Shown here: positions 44,800-57,125 of the stretch, piece after piece
How positions within the stretch are numbered: the first letter of the stretch is position 1
How the letters are laid out: every line of letters begins with the position of its first letter
Assembly (NCBI GenBank): GCA_001949185.1
Contig: BDGG01000013.1
Span: 1,236,036 to 1,300,035 of the forward strand
From: Ramazzottius varieornatus
Lineage: Eukaryota > Tardigrada > Eutardigrada > Parachela > Ramazzottiidae
Length of the DNA stretch: 64,000 nt
Reading direction: 5' to 3'
Position numbers and translations under genes: made by a program
The notes under the pieces: model-generated
Told to the model about the DNA's origin: nothing
The model's input: only the letters and a program-made list of their open reading frames with translations
The model's database searches: none

Positions 44800-45828
44800 T
44801 CTGCGGCTATTGAAACTTTCCTGGTTTCCGGTTCCGTTCCTGCAACATATCAAATTTCGGTCATCGAAACGAAACGAGAAGTTCGCATCTCGTAAGAAAC
44901 CTTCATAACAAGTCTTCAAACACAGAATGGATTGAACGACGAAATTACCGTGTTCGAAACATGAAGCACATGCTTTCACATGTGGACCAACAGGGTGAAG
45001 ACGTGGCACGCAGCCAGGACTTTCGACCGGGATCTCCACGATTCACCGCTTCGACTGATTGAGCAAAATAGTTTGATTGAGCCGAAACACACAATTTAGC
45101 GCGCCTTCTTCCTTGCAGATCAAAGATCTTACAGGTTACAGCAGCTAGTGCCAACTACCGGAACTCCTGAACGTCGAAAGAAGATCTCACACTCGCGACG
45201 GGATCTCTTCCTTTCTCCTCTGGTGTTTGCTATGTCGACCGAAATCGCACAACGTCGACGAGGGATATTCGATCCACAAAAAAACGACTCCAGGTGAAGC
45301 AGATGTCGTTGATGTCCATTCCAGCGGACAGCCTTGAGTCCTGGACTGCACGATCCCCAGCTACCATTCTCATCTACGGTACGTGGCGCAGGTTCCGGTG
45401 TAAGAAAACCTAAAATATATCAAGTTCCGAGTTTCGACAGATGTGCAGGGATTCTTGAAATTCTTGGATGCTCCGTCTGCATGTATCCGGTAATTAATCA
45501 ACAATCAAAGATTTGCGAAAAGGCTGTGCTGAACGCCCTCGACACCCCTATAGGTCTCTCACTATACTATCAATCAAGCGAAGATCAGCATCTTCATTTG
45601 CTGAATTTCATACTTAGTCCTCTTAGGTACGAGTACAAAAATCTTATTGTCTGTAAAGCGTAAACCCGAGGAACAATCAAGAAAGCGTAATAGGTCCCGA
45701 AGAAAAAGAAAAATCTGAGACAAGGATCTAACAGAGTAAAAGACTAAAAAGAGAGCTGCGAGATTTGGTGTATCATGGAGTGGATGGAAAGAAAGCTTTG
45801 GTCACTAGAAAAACTGGCACAGATCAGC
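44800..45828. other. no recognisable gene
   Basis: Several frames of 65-109 codons overlap on both strands, but none shows a family pattern or splice partner. I see nothing I can support. Confidence 0.4.
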
Positions 45829-46674
45829 TCACGACGTCAGACGAATGTACAACTCAAACTCCCGACGAAGCTTGTCGGCTTCCTTCTTCCCGGCCTTGGC
45901 TTTGGCAAGCTTTCTTTTGGCACGGTATCCTTCGTCGTGCAGCTCACGAAAGAGGAATTCAATGTCTTCTTTCAGCCTCATCGTCTGCTTGACGAACGAC
46001 AGCGGCGGCGAGCCTTCTCCTTTCCATTCGGCGATCTTGTTCAGGCTTTCTCGCACTTGGGGTGGAGTATAGGGCTCCATATAAGTCGCCATTCCTGAAA
46101 ACACAACACGTCCGTCCAGACGAGGGTCTCCGATAGGAAGGAACAGTTTGTCTGACCGGTCAGAGAGAGCAGCTGATCATCTACGACGCCGTGTCTTACC
46201 TCGGATTCGGCTGAGTGATGATTCTTTCCAGATGACGCGTTCTCGACAATGCTGAAGGATCCTGCGGAGTTCACAACCTGAAAACAGAGGTACATCGAAG
46301 ATGAAGATGGAGGAATCAAGATCGCGAGAATAATGATTTACCGCAAAACTGGATTATTTCATTTGTTGATTTCCAGATGACTGTACTGTGATTCCACTTA
46401 CACCGCACCGGCACCATGAAGGACTGGAAGTATTGCTCGTCGGACATACTCGGCCAGACTTGTCTGATAACAGAGTAGGGCCGAAGCCTACGGGTTTGAA
46501 TTCCAAATGGATGTGTGAAACTTGCTCTGAGGCCCTTGCCACCGCAAGGTGTCGCTAGTGTCCGGGTCACCTTACGGTGGTCCGTATCAGGAACAATCCC
46601 AGTTCCGGTTTGCTTCCATCAGTTCCACGAGGGTAGGACGAAAACAAGACGTTTGGCGAAAGGAACAATGCCAT
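45829..46674 (-). CDS. hypothetical 191-residue protein
   Basis: Four exons with consistent phases: 46576-46674, 46402-46534, 46200-46277, 45829-46094. The N-terminus MALFLSPNVLFSSYPRG is followed by a basic segment (FGIQTRRLRPYSVIRQVWP), which could be a mitochondrial presequence. Then come CCELRRILQHCRERVIW and a charged helical C-terminus (RAKRKLAKAKAGKKEADKLR). I do not recognise the family. The first intron is only 41 bases, so the first exon is the least certain; the last exon is well bounded. A small mitochondrial or RNA-associated protein is a guess from composition only. Confidence 0.5.
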
Positions 46675-46897
46675 ATCCTACAAGTAAGCTTAAAGCAGCG
46701 TACTTCTTTCTGCTGATCACTGTTCGATCAGGATATCGAGCTACTGTATAAGTATCACAAGATCACCAGATTTTTTCTAGTCGTTTGCGTTTCGTCAGTT
46801 GCAGAGTTGTACTTCGGTCCTCTCGACGGCAACATTACGCCAGAAAACGGGAAGTTATTTTCTATCACGATCACAATCACAATCATTTGCAGTCAAT

Positions 46898-49800
46898 ATG
46901 GACAGTCGTAAAGCAGCGCTGCTTCTTGTCCTTCTGGTCCATTACTTTGGTTTTGCACTGGCGCAAAAGGAACTGGATGACGAGGACTACGCCAGATTCA
47001 ACCGTAAGCGTTCTTCCTCCGAAAACTTATCCAGTGAGATGTTCTGAAGGACGACAATACTGGACTCATTCGAGGTTCCCACCATGAACATATTCCGTTT
47101 TCAGGTCCTGAAACGTCCGATAGCGATTCGACTATACAGGACACCATCTCTATTCCTTCTGGGAAAGCAGTGAAGCGGGTGACAGTGGTCGACTTTGGCG
47201 AACCCAGTCCAGACAACATCACCATCGTCACCGGTAACACCGGAATATCCTCCCTCAACTTTAACCGACCCAGTCCAGCAACACCCACACTCACCGAAGC
47301 CATTGTGACGGAAACCGGATCGTTGGCCCAAGCCGGTCAAGCCGTTACTTCCTCGTCGACCCGGACCTCGACGGTCGGAGCAGCCGAGGAAACAACTAGT
47401 GACCCGGATCCATCTTCGAACTCAACCTCAACCACCACAGAATCCCCGCCGGCCACCTCCGCTGCATCGTCCGTCGTCACTTCACCATCAACAGCTGTGA
47501 ATGGAACCGTCGGTACCACCACCACCACCACGGAGTCCATTGGCGAGCAGCTGTCCACCAGCACGCTGCCCACATTTACTCTACCACCGTCAGGTAGCAT
47601 GACCACTGCCACCTCCAATACTACTGATGGGACCTCATCCAGCACTACAGAAAAGCCCGCAGCAGCGACCAACTCTACGGAAACATTTCCGGACGCAGTA
47701 GGGAACACAACGAAAAGTTCCAACGCAACCGAAACGGAGCCTGGGTCTTCCGCAACCACGGTCCCTTCGTTTGTCAATGCGACCAGCAGTCTTCCCGATA
47801 ACGGTACGAGCTTAGTCCACAGCACGAACTCCGCATCAGTGACGCCAACCAGCTCCACAACGTCCTCTCCACAACTGGCGAACCCGTGCAAAGTCCTTGG
47901 TGATGGTTTGCGATCTGGGACCTTCGAATCGGTAAGTCTATCTATCTCGTCTAACTCTGGGCGGTTCCCTGAATCAGATCGTAAATCTTATTTTGTGTGT
48001 CTGCAGATTGTCCTTCCCAGCACGTGCAGCCTGTTCGTACCACCAGCCACCGTCGTCGCCAGCACGGGCCAGGCCTTCAACAATGGCACTCAGTTCGCTG
48101 CACCCGGTGTAAGTAATCTCGGAACCTCTTTCTCTACCTCATACATTATGCCCACTTTTCGCAACCGGTATCGTTCATCGAACTAAATGGTTCAATGTTG
48201 CAGACGGATCTTGTGGAGTACTCTGTCATTTCCGCTTCGGTAGGTGACTTGTCAGTTTCTGCCCTCTTGAATTACAGTCGGCAGTTTACCACTTGCTCAT
48301 TTTCGTCCGTTTTATAGGAGGGAGCTGAGATCATCAACCGTCTAAGTCTTCGTCCGGTCACCACGCCCGGCGCGAACCAGGAAGTCATTCTTCGCAACTA
48401 CGGCAACACCTCTTCTCCTCTTCCGACACAGCCCAACCTTCCCATCAATAACCCCTTCGCTGCCGCGCAACCTCTTGGTGGCCCTGGATCGCACTTCATC
48501 TCTCCTGCTTCACAGTCCCCCATCGCCACGGGTCTCTCCTCTCAAGGCTCCGGTTTCCAAGGTTGGGGAGCACCAGCTTTGGCGCCTGTCGCCCCCACCT
48601 CTCCCTATGCCAACCTACCAGCACCGTACGCTGCAGCGGCCATCATGGGACTGGCTAACCAAGGATGGGGTGGCATACAGGGTATGGCTCAAGCAGGGGG
48701 CATCGGCTTGCCGGGTACCGACGCAGACTGGACCGCACCGTCACGCAACAGACTGTCCTCCATTCTAGGCTTCGGGCCCAACTATGGTCCATCTTCTCCA
48801 ACGGCCGGGGTATTGGGACTGATGGGACCTGCATCGCCTTCGAACTCGGGTGAATAACGTCGAAAAAGCCACCTACAGCAATCAAGTCAAAAGTCTACAG
48901 TACCTGAATATTCAGTGATGGAGTGTTCAACATTTCGTAGTACAGTAAAACGTCCGGAGTGTTTGAAGCGGATTCACCTCTGACTTTACAAAGCCAGCTT
49001 CCTAAGAAAACAGATGAAGTTCGCAAGGTGTTCTGAATTCAAGCTCTTTTTTGTTGCAGGATGGGGACGCGCGGAACCCTTGGCAGAACGATCAACCGGC
49101 CTTGCGAACAGAAGGCACCCCAACGGTCTGATATCGGCTCTGCAGTCTTGGGGTGATGACTCGTCAAGCAGCTTTCCGTACCAGTCTCGACACCCTTCTG
49201 CCTACGGACCTCTTGCCGAACCATCCGATGACAATGAGATCGTCATGACTGCCGACGGTCCCATCAGTGTGCCGCGTTCGACATTGGCTCTGTACGCTCC
49301 TAGGCTAACCTCGCTATACCTGCAGCAACCGGGACCTTCACAAGCGTACCGCAGCCCGGGCCTGTACGACAGCGACCTTGTTTTGAAGAAGACAAAAGAT
49401 GCAACAACGATAGGGAAAATTGCGACTTTGTTGGCAAAAGAGGCGGCGAGAGCTGCTTCCCGTCGAAAGCGAGCATCGATCGACCCGGCCTTGGTTATGT
49501 CTTTAGGGACAGGTTAGTACTGATTCGTACTCTCGATTCGAGAATTACCTCGAACATGATCGTTTTCCCAAGTGGCGCACAACAGGCAACAGCAGTGAAC
49601 ATGTGCGCCACTTGAGATAACGATATGCGCCATTTGAGTCAAAGTGAATATTCGAGCTTTTATCCGGGTTCGAAGGTTCGCCGAAGGACGAATGGTCACG
49701 CAACTTGAACGCACTGGTAGTGAGGGCGTTTAACGAAACGGATCAGCAGCAACGTAAAGTTCACGCTGCCATTGTAACAGTTCCAGAAAGCACCTGGGAG

Positions 49801-49923
49801 AACAAGCAACAGCTGGCTGCTCGCGATGAATTGGTTTCTTTGTGCGTGCAACGGTGCTTGGGTGTAATGGATCCGCAGTTCAACTGTGCCGCCCGCTGTC
49901 GAATAGCTCCGAAGTCTTTTTGA
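46898..49923 (+). CDS. secreted Ser/Thr-rich protein with furin-like site and Cys tail
   Basis: Seven exons: 46898-47003, 47105-47931, 48007-48108, 48204-48239, 48318-48849, 49060-49512, 49676-49923; 767 residues, every phase fits. Signal peptide MDSRKAALLLVLLVHYFGFA. A mucin-like Ser/Thr/Pro region of about 280 residues follows with many N-x-S/T sites. Next come a short conserved-looking block (PCKVLGDGLRSGTFES, LPSTCSLFVPPATVV), a Pro/Gly/Ala-rich middle (GWGAPALAPVAPTSPYA), and near residue 670 a basic cleavage site SRRKRAS. The last 100 residues end with C-x3-C-x9-C-x3-C (LCVQRCLGVMDPQFNCAARC). A cuticle, eggshell or mucus component, or a precursor releasing a disulfide-linked helical-hairpin peptide; no family match is known to me. 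Confidence 0.8.
49570..49614. repeat. short hairpin repeat, copy 5
   Basis: AAGTGGCGCACA and TGTGCGCCACTT arms around ACAGGCAACAGCAGTGAAC. In the last intron of the secreted Ser/Thr-rich gene. Confidence 0.8.
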
Positions 49924-51037
49924 ATGGCTGGTGTAGCCAGCATGTGTTTCTTTGTTAATAATCGCCATCGGTTGTCTATTTTTTGCTCGAGGTGGCCTCG
50001 GAGTAAATTATATGGACCTTTTGGTGCGTGAGAGCCTGGAGCTCTTTTTTGCCTTGATTGGGCTGCATTTTTGATGTGGGTGGGTCGGGATACATGAGAT
50101 TTACCCGATGGTCGTTGTTTTCTTTTTACCTTCTGTCCTATGTGAAGGAATCTGCCATATGCATGGTTTTACTCATTTAAGATCTGGTATGCGCTTCGCA
50201 AGGCGGAATTCTGTAATTCGAAATCAATGTACGAACCTGTATTCACTTTGCTCTGAGCCCGCCACTAAGCCCGCGGCCTGCTAGGTCACTAATTTCGCCA
50301 AACTTCTGATTGGTTGACACATGATAATCTAGTTACGTGTACGATTGAGGTTTAATCTAACCACCGTCGGCTGTCGTTATCCTTGTCATCACTTCGACCC
50401 TGTACAGCTCGCTCAACTGGCGCAAGATCCTAGGTCCGAAAGTTGATTGCTACATCCGCGATGTGGGAGTAAGCTGATTCAGGCTTGAGTCATGCGATCG
50501 AGACGAACATCGGTTACGTTGATGAAGGCTCGATGCTGTGCGTGATCTGACCCGTTTTACCGACGGATCAAGAGGGATGAATTCGTCTTGCTACCGTTCA
50601 ACATCTTACTGGTTTTGCAACGTATGTACTCCGCTCTGGATGGTGGTGTTGATTGCTGGCGTGGTTCGAAGACTCCGAATCTTGTACAGTATTTATAATT
50701 TTTCTAGTGGCTTTTAATTTTATAGTGGCTTCTTCCCGTACTATACTCACATTTAATTCAGTCTAGTCAGTAACAACTTGAGAAGAGCGCCGGTAATTGA
50801 CAAACACCACGCCCATTGGAGAGACCCCGATGCCGCGCCGATGAACGCACCTTTTGAGCACACCTTCAGTTCCTCTGAAAAGATATTGCGTGAGCACTTG
50901 GGAGGTTTCGCTACTGTTCATCCAAAAATGTCGATAGGACGTTCCACACCCAATTTTTCTTTTCGAAGTATCCATCTCCATCTGCAACACAGGGATCATG
51001 CTGAATAACCAGACACTAAAATCGGAAGTTTCAAGAA
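49924..51037. other. intergenic, nothing recognised
   Basis: No supported gene. The minus-strand frame at 50763-51137 has no recognisable pattern and overlaps the start of the receptor gene. Confidence 0.5.
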
Positions 51038-54000
51038 ATGCTGTCCATGAACTACAGTTATCTACTATTTGGTTTGATCTGCCTTTCTGCTGGGACGAGG
51101 ATTTGCGGAGCTTCCAGCTCCTTCCTCCAAGAACCAATACAGATTGAGATCATCACTGTTGGAAATATCCACTCCAACGCGTCTCTCTCTAATCTACCCT
51201 ACATTGCACCTGGAATGATTGTCGCATTGGATCAACTTCGGCAAACTTTCGGTCATCGAGTCAACTTCACTCAAACGTTACTGTATAACAGACAGTACAC
51301 ATCTTGTCAACTCCTCACTGACAATGTGGACTTCCTGGTAGCTGAATACTATTACACAAGAAGGAAGACGAACTCCAACATGACGGTCTTCATTGGAGTC
51401 GGTGAGAAGTGTGGTTCACTCAACCGTAGTTACTAGTTAGAAGGAGGCAATCAACCTCACCTTCGTCATGGCGTCAGTTTAACCTAATTCCGTCGTGACA
51501 CACCTTTATAGCCACATTTATTGCGCTCAGTTACCGCCATCCTATGGTACATTTGGTACCATACCGGAATATCATTTGGGCAAAATGTCAACCGACACTA
51601 TGGCGAACTTTGAGTATTAACTAATCTTCATAGTAACTTTCCAGAATACCGTTCTGCACAATAGTCCTCTTCACGACGGGCTGTCATCTCGAAACCATTT
51701 GATTTGAAATCCAAACCTCCTTGATCAGCTGAAATTGGTCGTGAATAGTGAAACACGATTTGAAATTTTGTAAATAATAAACGGCTAGCGGGCCAAACAA
51801 GGCGCGAGTTTCGCGGGGTAGTTTGTAAGCAAACTATGCATCGTGACAGGGCCGAAACTCCAGACTCTCTTCTGGCTAATCTCTATCCCCGATATCCTTG
51901 ACGACAAGTATGGAGAAACCCGACCAAGATCAAGTACCCCCGCCATGTAAAGCACAGTGGGAACGGAAATCAAGAGACAAATGAAAATTTTCAAGTCAAG
52001 TGTGTAGGAGACAATCAGGTTTCGCTTTCTAAATAGGGGGCTGCTTATCTAGCAGCCGAAAGTTGGTAATCCACTCTCTGAATCAACACAATCCACCAAC
52101 TTTTAAAGCCCGTCGATAGGAGGACAAAGCGTAACGGCCAGTAAACCTCATCGGAAATGACGCATAAGAGGCAATAGAGAGTTTGATACGGAACTCGAGC
52201 AGCGCAAGAAATCCGAGCAGCGTAAGACTTTGGCCCCTCCCATTCCTTACTTTGATCGGCTGAGGTTAAGATCGCTGCGCGATCCAGCCGATTAGCGTAA
52301 CTTCTCCGGAAGGGTTTGTAAAACCTCCATCAATTTTCATAATTAATGACTTTTTGGTAAGATGCGATGTCAAATCACACGAAGTTTCCAGTTCCGATAC
52401 AGCAACGGAAAAAGTGATGTCCAGTTCCGACTGCTTAAAGCTCAAGTGAATCTTGATACGAAAAGCAGCAGTTAAGGGCAAAGTAAAATCCAGAAAGTGG
52501 CAAAAGTCACAGTTAGAGAAAGTTCTTACTGCTGCAAAAGTCACAGTTAAAGTTGCAGTCTCACTGAATTTTCGAAAGCCACAGCTACAACCACAGTCAC
52601 ACTGAGATTTTCGTTGTTTTCTAGGTTGACAAAGTCAGAGTCGGGCGTACAGTCGTTGCTACAGTTTGACGAATAATTAATAACCGACGTTAAACCCTGA
52701 AAGATGCAGTTAGAGGGGCAGTTGGCACCACGGTGGGACGTCTTGAAAGCAAATCTGAGGTTTTGAAAAACTTTTGGGAAGAAATACCCACAGAAAAGCT
52801 TAGTTGGAACGTTACTCGGATTTCTTACGCACTCGAGTAACGGCCCATATGCCTCACCCGGGAATTAAGCACCGAGCACAAAAGTGGGTTCAGTCGGTTC
52901 GGCTCCGCCCACGTGCTTCCTTTTAATTGGCTCAGTCCTACGCTAATCCGATTTCTTGCTCTGCTCGAGCGCCGTATCAACCTCTGGAATAACTAATCGG
53001 CATTTTGCACAGTCGGGAATATGAGCAAACAATATTTACACCACTGATCTGACTGTTTGATCTAAAGTCAGTCGACATCTTGGTCATGCGATATTCATGG
53101 TCGGCGTTCTGGTCGAACGATATTTTGCGCAGGGACCGGTAGACTTACTGCGAAAATGTTTACAGGATGCACTGAAAGACTGTCCATGGGAAAGCTGATT
53201 AGTGGATGGAATGCATTCATGACAATCGGGTATGAATCCCGCCGTTCATAACACGATAATACTCACCTATACGAGGTAAACGACATAATTCGGGCGACGC
53301 GAAAAGTTCGAAGATTAGTGTCAACACTTGATTTATCTCTCATCGTACGCCTGTTGATACAGCATTAGCCTTTTTAACATTGGACAGACCCATCTCTCAC
53401 TCAGGCCGAATTCCCATAATCGACAACGCTTTTTCTTTCTCAAACCTATTGAAACCTCAAGGAAAGGGATCAATCTACCTCAGGAAACAAGAAGTAGTTC
53501 ATTACGCGCAGCAGAAGCTGAGAAAAAATATGCCTCTGTTATGGTGCGAAAACCGCTATGCCCGAATTATGTCGTTTACCTCGTACGTAAATCAATAGTG
53601 GTCGGTTTAGTTCCGATTGATATCCAACCCATCTCCTCTTTGTCCTGCGTGTAGTGGCGCAGCGGAAACCATCTTCCGGAACAAGACACTTTACCCAAAT
53701 GTTATCCTGGCCGGCAACAACGCGGTGAAGAGCATGCACAACATCTATACCAAGTTCTTTCAGCGGTTCTTGTGGACTTCGGTCTACATTTTGCTGGATT
53801 CGTCAGCCACACCCATGCACCTTCTCCTGATTCAAAACTTTGTGTCGGGGTTGACTGCGAAGGGCTTCCGGGTCAAGTTTGCCAATACCGACATGCGGAA
53901 CCCGGAAAAGATCAATCTAAGCATTATCCTACGAGACATGCAAATGTCAGCTCGGGGTAAACAACTTTAATCCATAACCCATTCTCTTTTTGGATACCCG

Positions 54001-55839
54001 ACCCTATATGTAATACATTTCATAAGGAAACAGCTTTAGGACTTTTCATAACTGGTCGATCTGTGTTTCCAGTGATTGTTTTTCTCGGATACGCCTCGGA
54101 CTTCCGACAGTTCATGGTGAGATGGCTTACACTCAAGAGAGTAAATTCATGGGGGGGGGGGTCACGATAGTGTGCCCAGAACTTTTTCATGATACAATGT
54201 AGTCATTAAAAGGAGTCTGAATCTTATGTTTTTTATTCTTGACAGCTGCAAGTGAAAAGGGCGGAAATGACGAACGGGGAATACGTAAGTAGTTTTGCTA
54301 CAATGAAATCACAAAATGGTTTCTGTAACACTTGAGATACCTATACGAGGTAAACGACATAATTCAGGGATAGTGGTTTTTTCACTCGTAATTCGGGCAT
54401 ATTTTTTCTCAGCTCTTGCTGCGCGTAATGAACTGCCTCGTTTCCTGAGGTAGACCGGTCCCTCCCCTTGAGGTTTTAATAAGTTTGAGAACGACAAAGC
54501 GGTGTGGAGCACGGGAATTTGGCCTGGGAGAGGGATGGGTCTGTCCAATATCGAAAAGCCTGATGTTGTATCAACAGGCGTACGATGAGAGATGAATCAA
54601 GCGTTGACATTAATGTTCAAACTTTTCGTGTTGCTGAATTATGGTGCGAAAATCTGTATGCCAGAATTATGTCGTTTACCTCGTAGCATCATTGTCCGGC
54701 AGGTATATTTGGCGTATGAGCCCTTTCGCCATCCAACCTTTTACGGAAACTACACGTGGAAGTACGGCGACCAGTTTGATGAGGTAAAGAAGACAATTCT
54801 TTCAGTGGACATCTCATGCCGAAACGATTACAATGCTCTATTGTAGGAAGCACAAGTAGCTTACGAGTCGGTCTTCCTCGTGACTTTTCCCCAAGAGAAC
54901 TCAAGTAACGGACGACTAGTGGGCTTATACGACACGTTCAAAAACATATCGAAACTTGTCTTCAATTTAACTTATGCGCCACTTGAAACGGTAAACAGCA
55001 TCATTGATCACGATTCAGACGCTTCAAGTCGTGACGTCACGACTGAATGGAAATACATCTAAATTTCTTCTGTGTCCCCGTAGCCGAATCCGTTTGTGAC
55101 AGCCGCTTATGAGGATGTTATATTGTTTGGTCACGGGCTGGAAGAGGCTTTGAACGATTCATCCAGGATTGTTGATCTGAGCGATGGTTCTGCTTTCGCA
55201 AGACGGTACTGGAACAGGACATTCTGGCTGGACACTGGTCCGATCGAGTTCGACGAAGTGGGTGAACGAAAGCAGCCGCTAATAATCCAGCAGTTCCAGA
55301 AAGGTGGCGTCTGGCCCATTACGGTTATGACCTTGGATGCTTCCGCGAACGAGTTTGCAGACGTCGCTTCGATTAGCTGGAAAGTACCTTTTCCACCGCC
55401 AAACGAACCAGCATGTGGGTTCCTCGGAACCAATGTCATATGTTGGAAGAAGGGTGAGAACGAGGGCCTTCCACAACATCCATTATACGCCTTACCTGAC
55501 TACTCTTTTTCTATTCTGTCACACCGTTTTTGCAGATGCAAACTTCACGATTGTCATTACTTCTATCATATCTGTACTGGTAGCACTCATGTTGCTACTT
55601 TTACTGTGGGCTAGGATATGGTAAGCTGTTAGTGAACCCTTCGCAGTTTGACGTGACTCGTGTAACCTGGAAGTCCAAAATCACGTGTGCGGCTTAACGG
55701 CGCGCGTTTTCGTTGCAGGCGGAGGTCACTGCTACCAGATGGGCAAAAGTCTTTCGGGTGGCTGGACTTCCAAGTACAAGGGGAGCTGTGCAAACCACGT
55801 CTCCCACACGGGATGGTTGAACGATACAGTTCATGTTGA
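51038..55839 (+). CDS. ANF-type receptor with one TM helix and short tail
   Basis: Ten exons: 51038-51401, 53166-53229, 53655-53956, 54073-54116, 54246-54284, 54703-54783, 54847-54990, 55084-55453, 55536-55620, 55719-55839; 537 residues with all phases consistent. Signal peptide in MLSMNYSYLLFGLICLSAG. The ectodomain has a receptor-family ligand-binding (ANF_receptor) fold: IEIITVGNIHSNASL, YIAPGMIVALDQLRQTFG, GCTERLSMGKLISGW, YPNVILAGNNAV and VIVFLGYASDFRQFM. A juxtamembrane block WPITVMTLDASA and PFPPPNEPACGF precedes a single TM (TIVITSIISVLVALMLLLLL), then WARIW and a 40-residue tail. Guanylate-cyclase receptors continue with kinase-like and cyclase domains; none follows here. It is thus clearance-receptor-like, or an orphan partner subunit (inference). 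Introns 1, 2 and 5 contain transposons. Confidence 0.85.
52178..52984 (-). mobile_element. 807-base TIR element, copy B
   Basis: Inverted, almost identical copy of 20021-20826 lying in the first intron of the ANF-type receptor gene. The two copies, 32 kb apart and opposed, could pair and promote inversion of the intervening block (inference). Confidence 0.85.
53272..53583. mobile_element. 312-base TA-flanked MITE, copy 1
   Basis: Ends CGAGGTAAACGACATAATTC in inverted orientation, each directly flanked by TA, as expected for Tc1/mariner/pogo-type insertion. Sits in intron 2 of the receptor gene, starting 43 bases after the donor. Confidence 0.85.
54346..54683. mobile_element. 338-base TA-flanked MITE, copy 2
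   Basis: Same ends as copy 1 and an inverted interior; TA on each side. In intron 5 of the receptor gene, ending 20 bases before the exon 6 boundary, so it forms most of the 3' part of that intron. Confidence 0.85.
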
Positions 55840-56607
55840 GGTGTCTGATCATGTTGAGGTCTACCGTACGGGTACATTTTGTCTCACCGATATGGTGAGA
55901 AAACGCCATAGTCATGCAAATATTAATTTACGGAGAATTTTGACGTATATGCCTTCCTCCAGTCAGTTTTAACGAGGTAACCTTCGTGAGGCGAAAGAAA
56001 GCATGCTCTGCCTCAGTTTTCCTATAAATAATCGTGTTTTGCACGACGACATCACGAGATATGTTTTCGCCGAGATCCCAGGCACTCTGGTGCAGGCACA
56101 TAGGAAGGCTCTGCGGGAATTCCAGGCTTCTTCTGTAAACAGTGGGCAGAGTGAGCTCAGATTACATATGTCACACAGCCGTCACTTCGGGGGACGCGCG
56201 TACAAACAAGCGTGACCTTCTGAAGAAAAAGAAAATCAATGGGGATTTGTTTGGTCCAGGTCGGGTTCTACCTTACAACTGGGTAATCTCCATGTTCCAA
56301 AGGCAATATCGACCATTCATCTTGACCTTCCTCTTGACTTTCTTCAAAAGGCTTGCTCAATCTAGAGGTCTAGTGTGCGGAGAACTCAGTGTATGTTCAC
56401 AGCGCACGACCCGAGTTTCCTGAAACTTGATCGCAGTATGCTCCGCCTTTGTCGAAATGTTGCTGGTCGACATTACTCACACCTTTCATGTAGAAAATGT
56501 TTCACGGTCTCTGATCGTTTTACCGGTTTTTATGGATAGAAAGCACAAAGAGCTTATCAAACGTTGCTCGTGATATAACGGCTCCTACCGATAACGCGAA
56601 AAATCAA

Positions 56608-57125
56608 CAGCATTCGTGCTTGAGTACGAACTCGAAAGTAGATCGCTGAAAGATTTCAACCTTACGTACGCGGTAGATGAAAAGGTACATGCGTAACGAA
56701 TCGGTCTGTACAGAGATCGAGCTGCAGAAGTTCCCAGGCCATCCAGATTTCGGGACCTTTCTTCTGTCGAATTTGCTGCCAAATCTCTTTTTAACGACGT
56801 CTTACGAAAGTATATTGCTGTTCGGCATTGTGCTCGAAGAACTCTTGTCCACGTCCACCGCGATTAATATGAACGACGGTGCTTCAACACTTCGTCAACC
56901 GGGCTTTTACGCTGACCACCGGCCCGATCACGTTTGACGAAGTTGGAGAACGACAACAACCGCTGATCATTCGGCAGTTTCAGGGAAGTTCTGTGTGGCC
57001 CTTAACGGTCATGGCGCTGGACGCATGTGCGGAATCATTCAGAGGTGTCCGAGAAGTTCTTTGGCCAGTGCCTTTTCCGCCACCCAATGAACCTGCGTGT
57101 GGATTTTATGGCACAAGGGACCAGT
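56608..57125 (+). pseudogene. ANF-type receptor relic, third copy
   Basis: VLEYELESRSLKDFNLTYA matches the exon 7 region, followed after a gap by TTSYESILLFGIVLEELLST (exon 8 start). Then an extra base near 56884 shifts the frame to FTLTTGPITFDEVGERQQPL and PFPPPNEPACGF. The upstream exons and the TM exon are missing. A decayed tandem duplicate just downstream of the intact gene. Confidence 0.75.

Noticed and set aside
47337-47891. 184-codon minus-strand frame
   Set aside because: Antisense to the Ser/Thr-rich exon; the Val-rich composition is what the complement of Thr-rich codons gives.
48840-48857. Stop at 48855 as the end of the Ser/Thr-rich gene
   Set aside because: A GT donor at 48850 joins in phase to 49060, giving a continuous frame through the furin-like site to 49923.
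53380-53598. 72-codon frame similar to a minus-strand frame at 54309-54548
   Set aside because: Both are interiors of the same MITE family, so similarity is due to the repeat.
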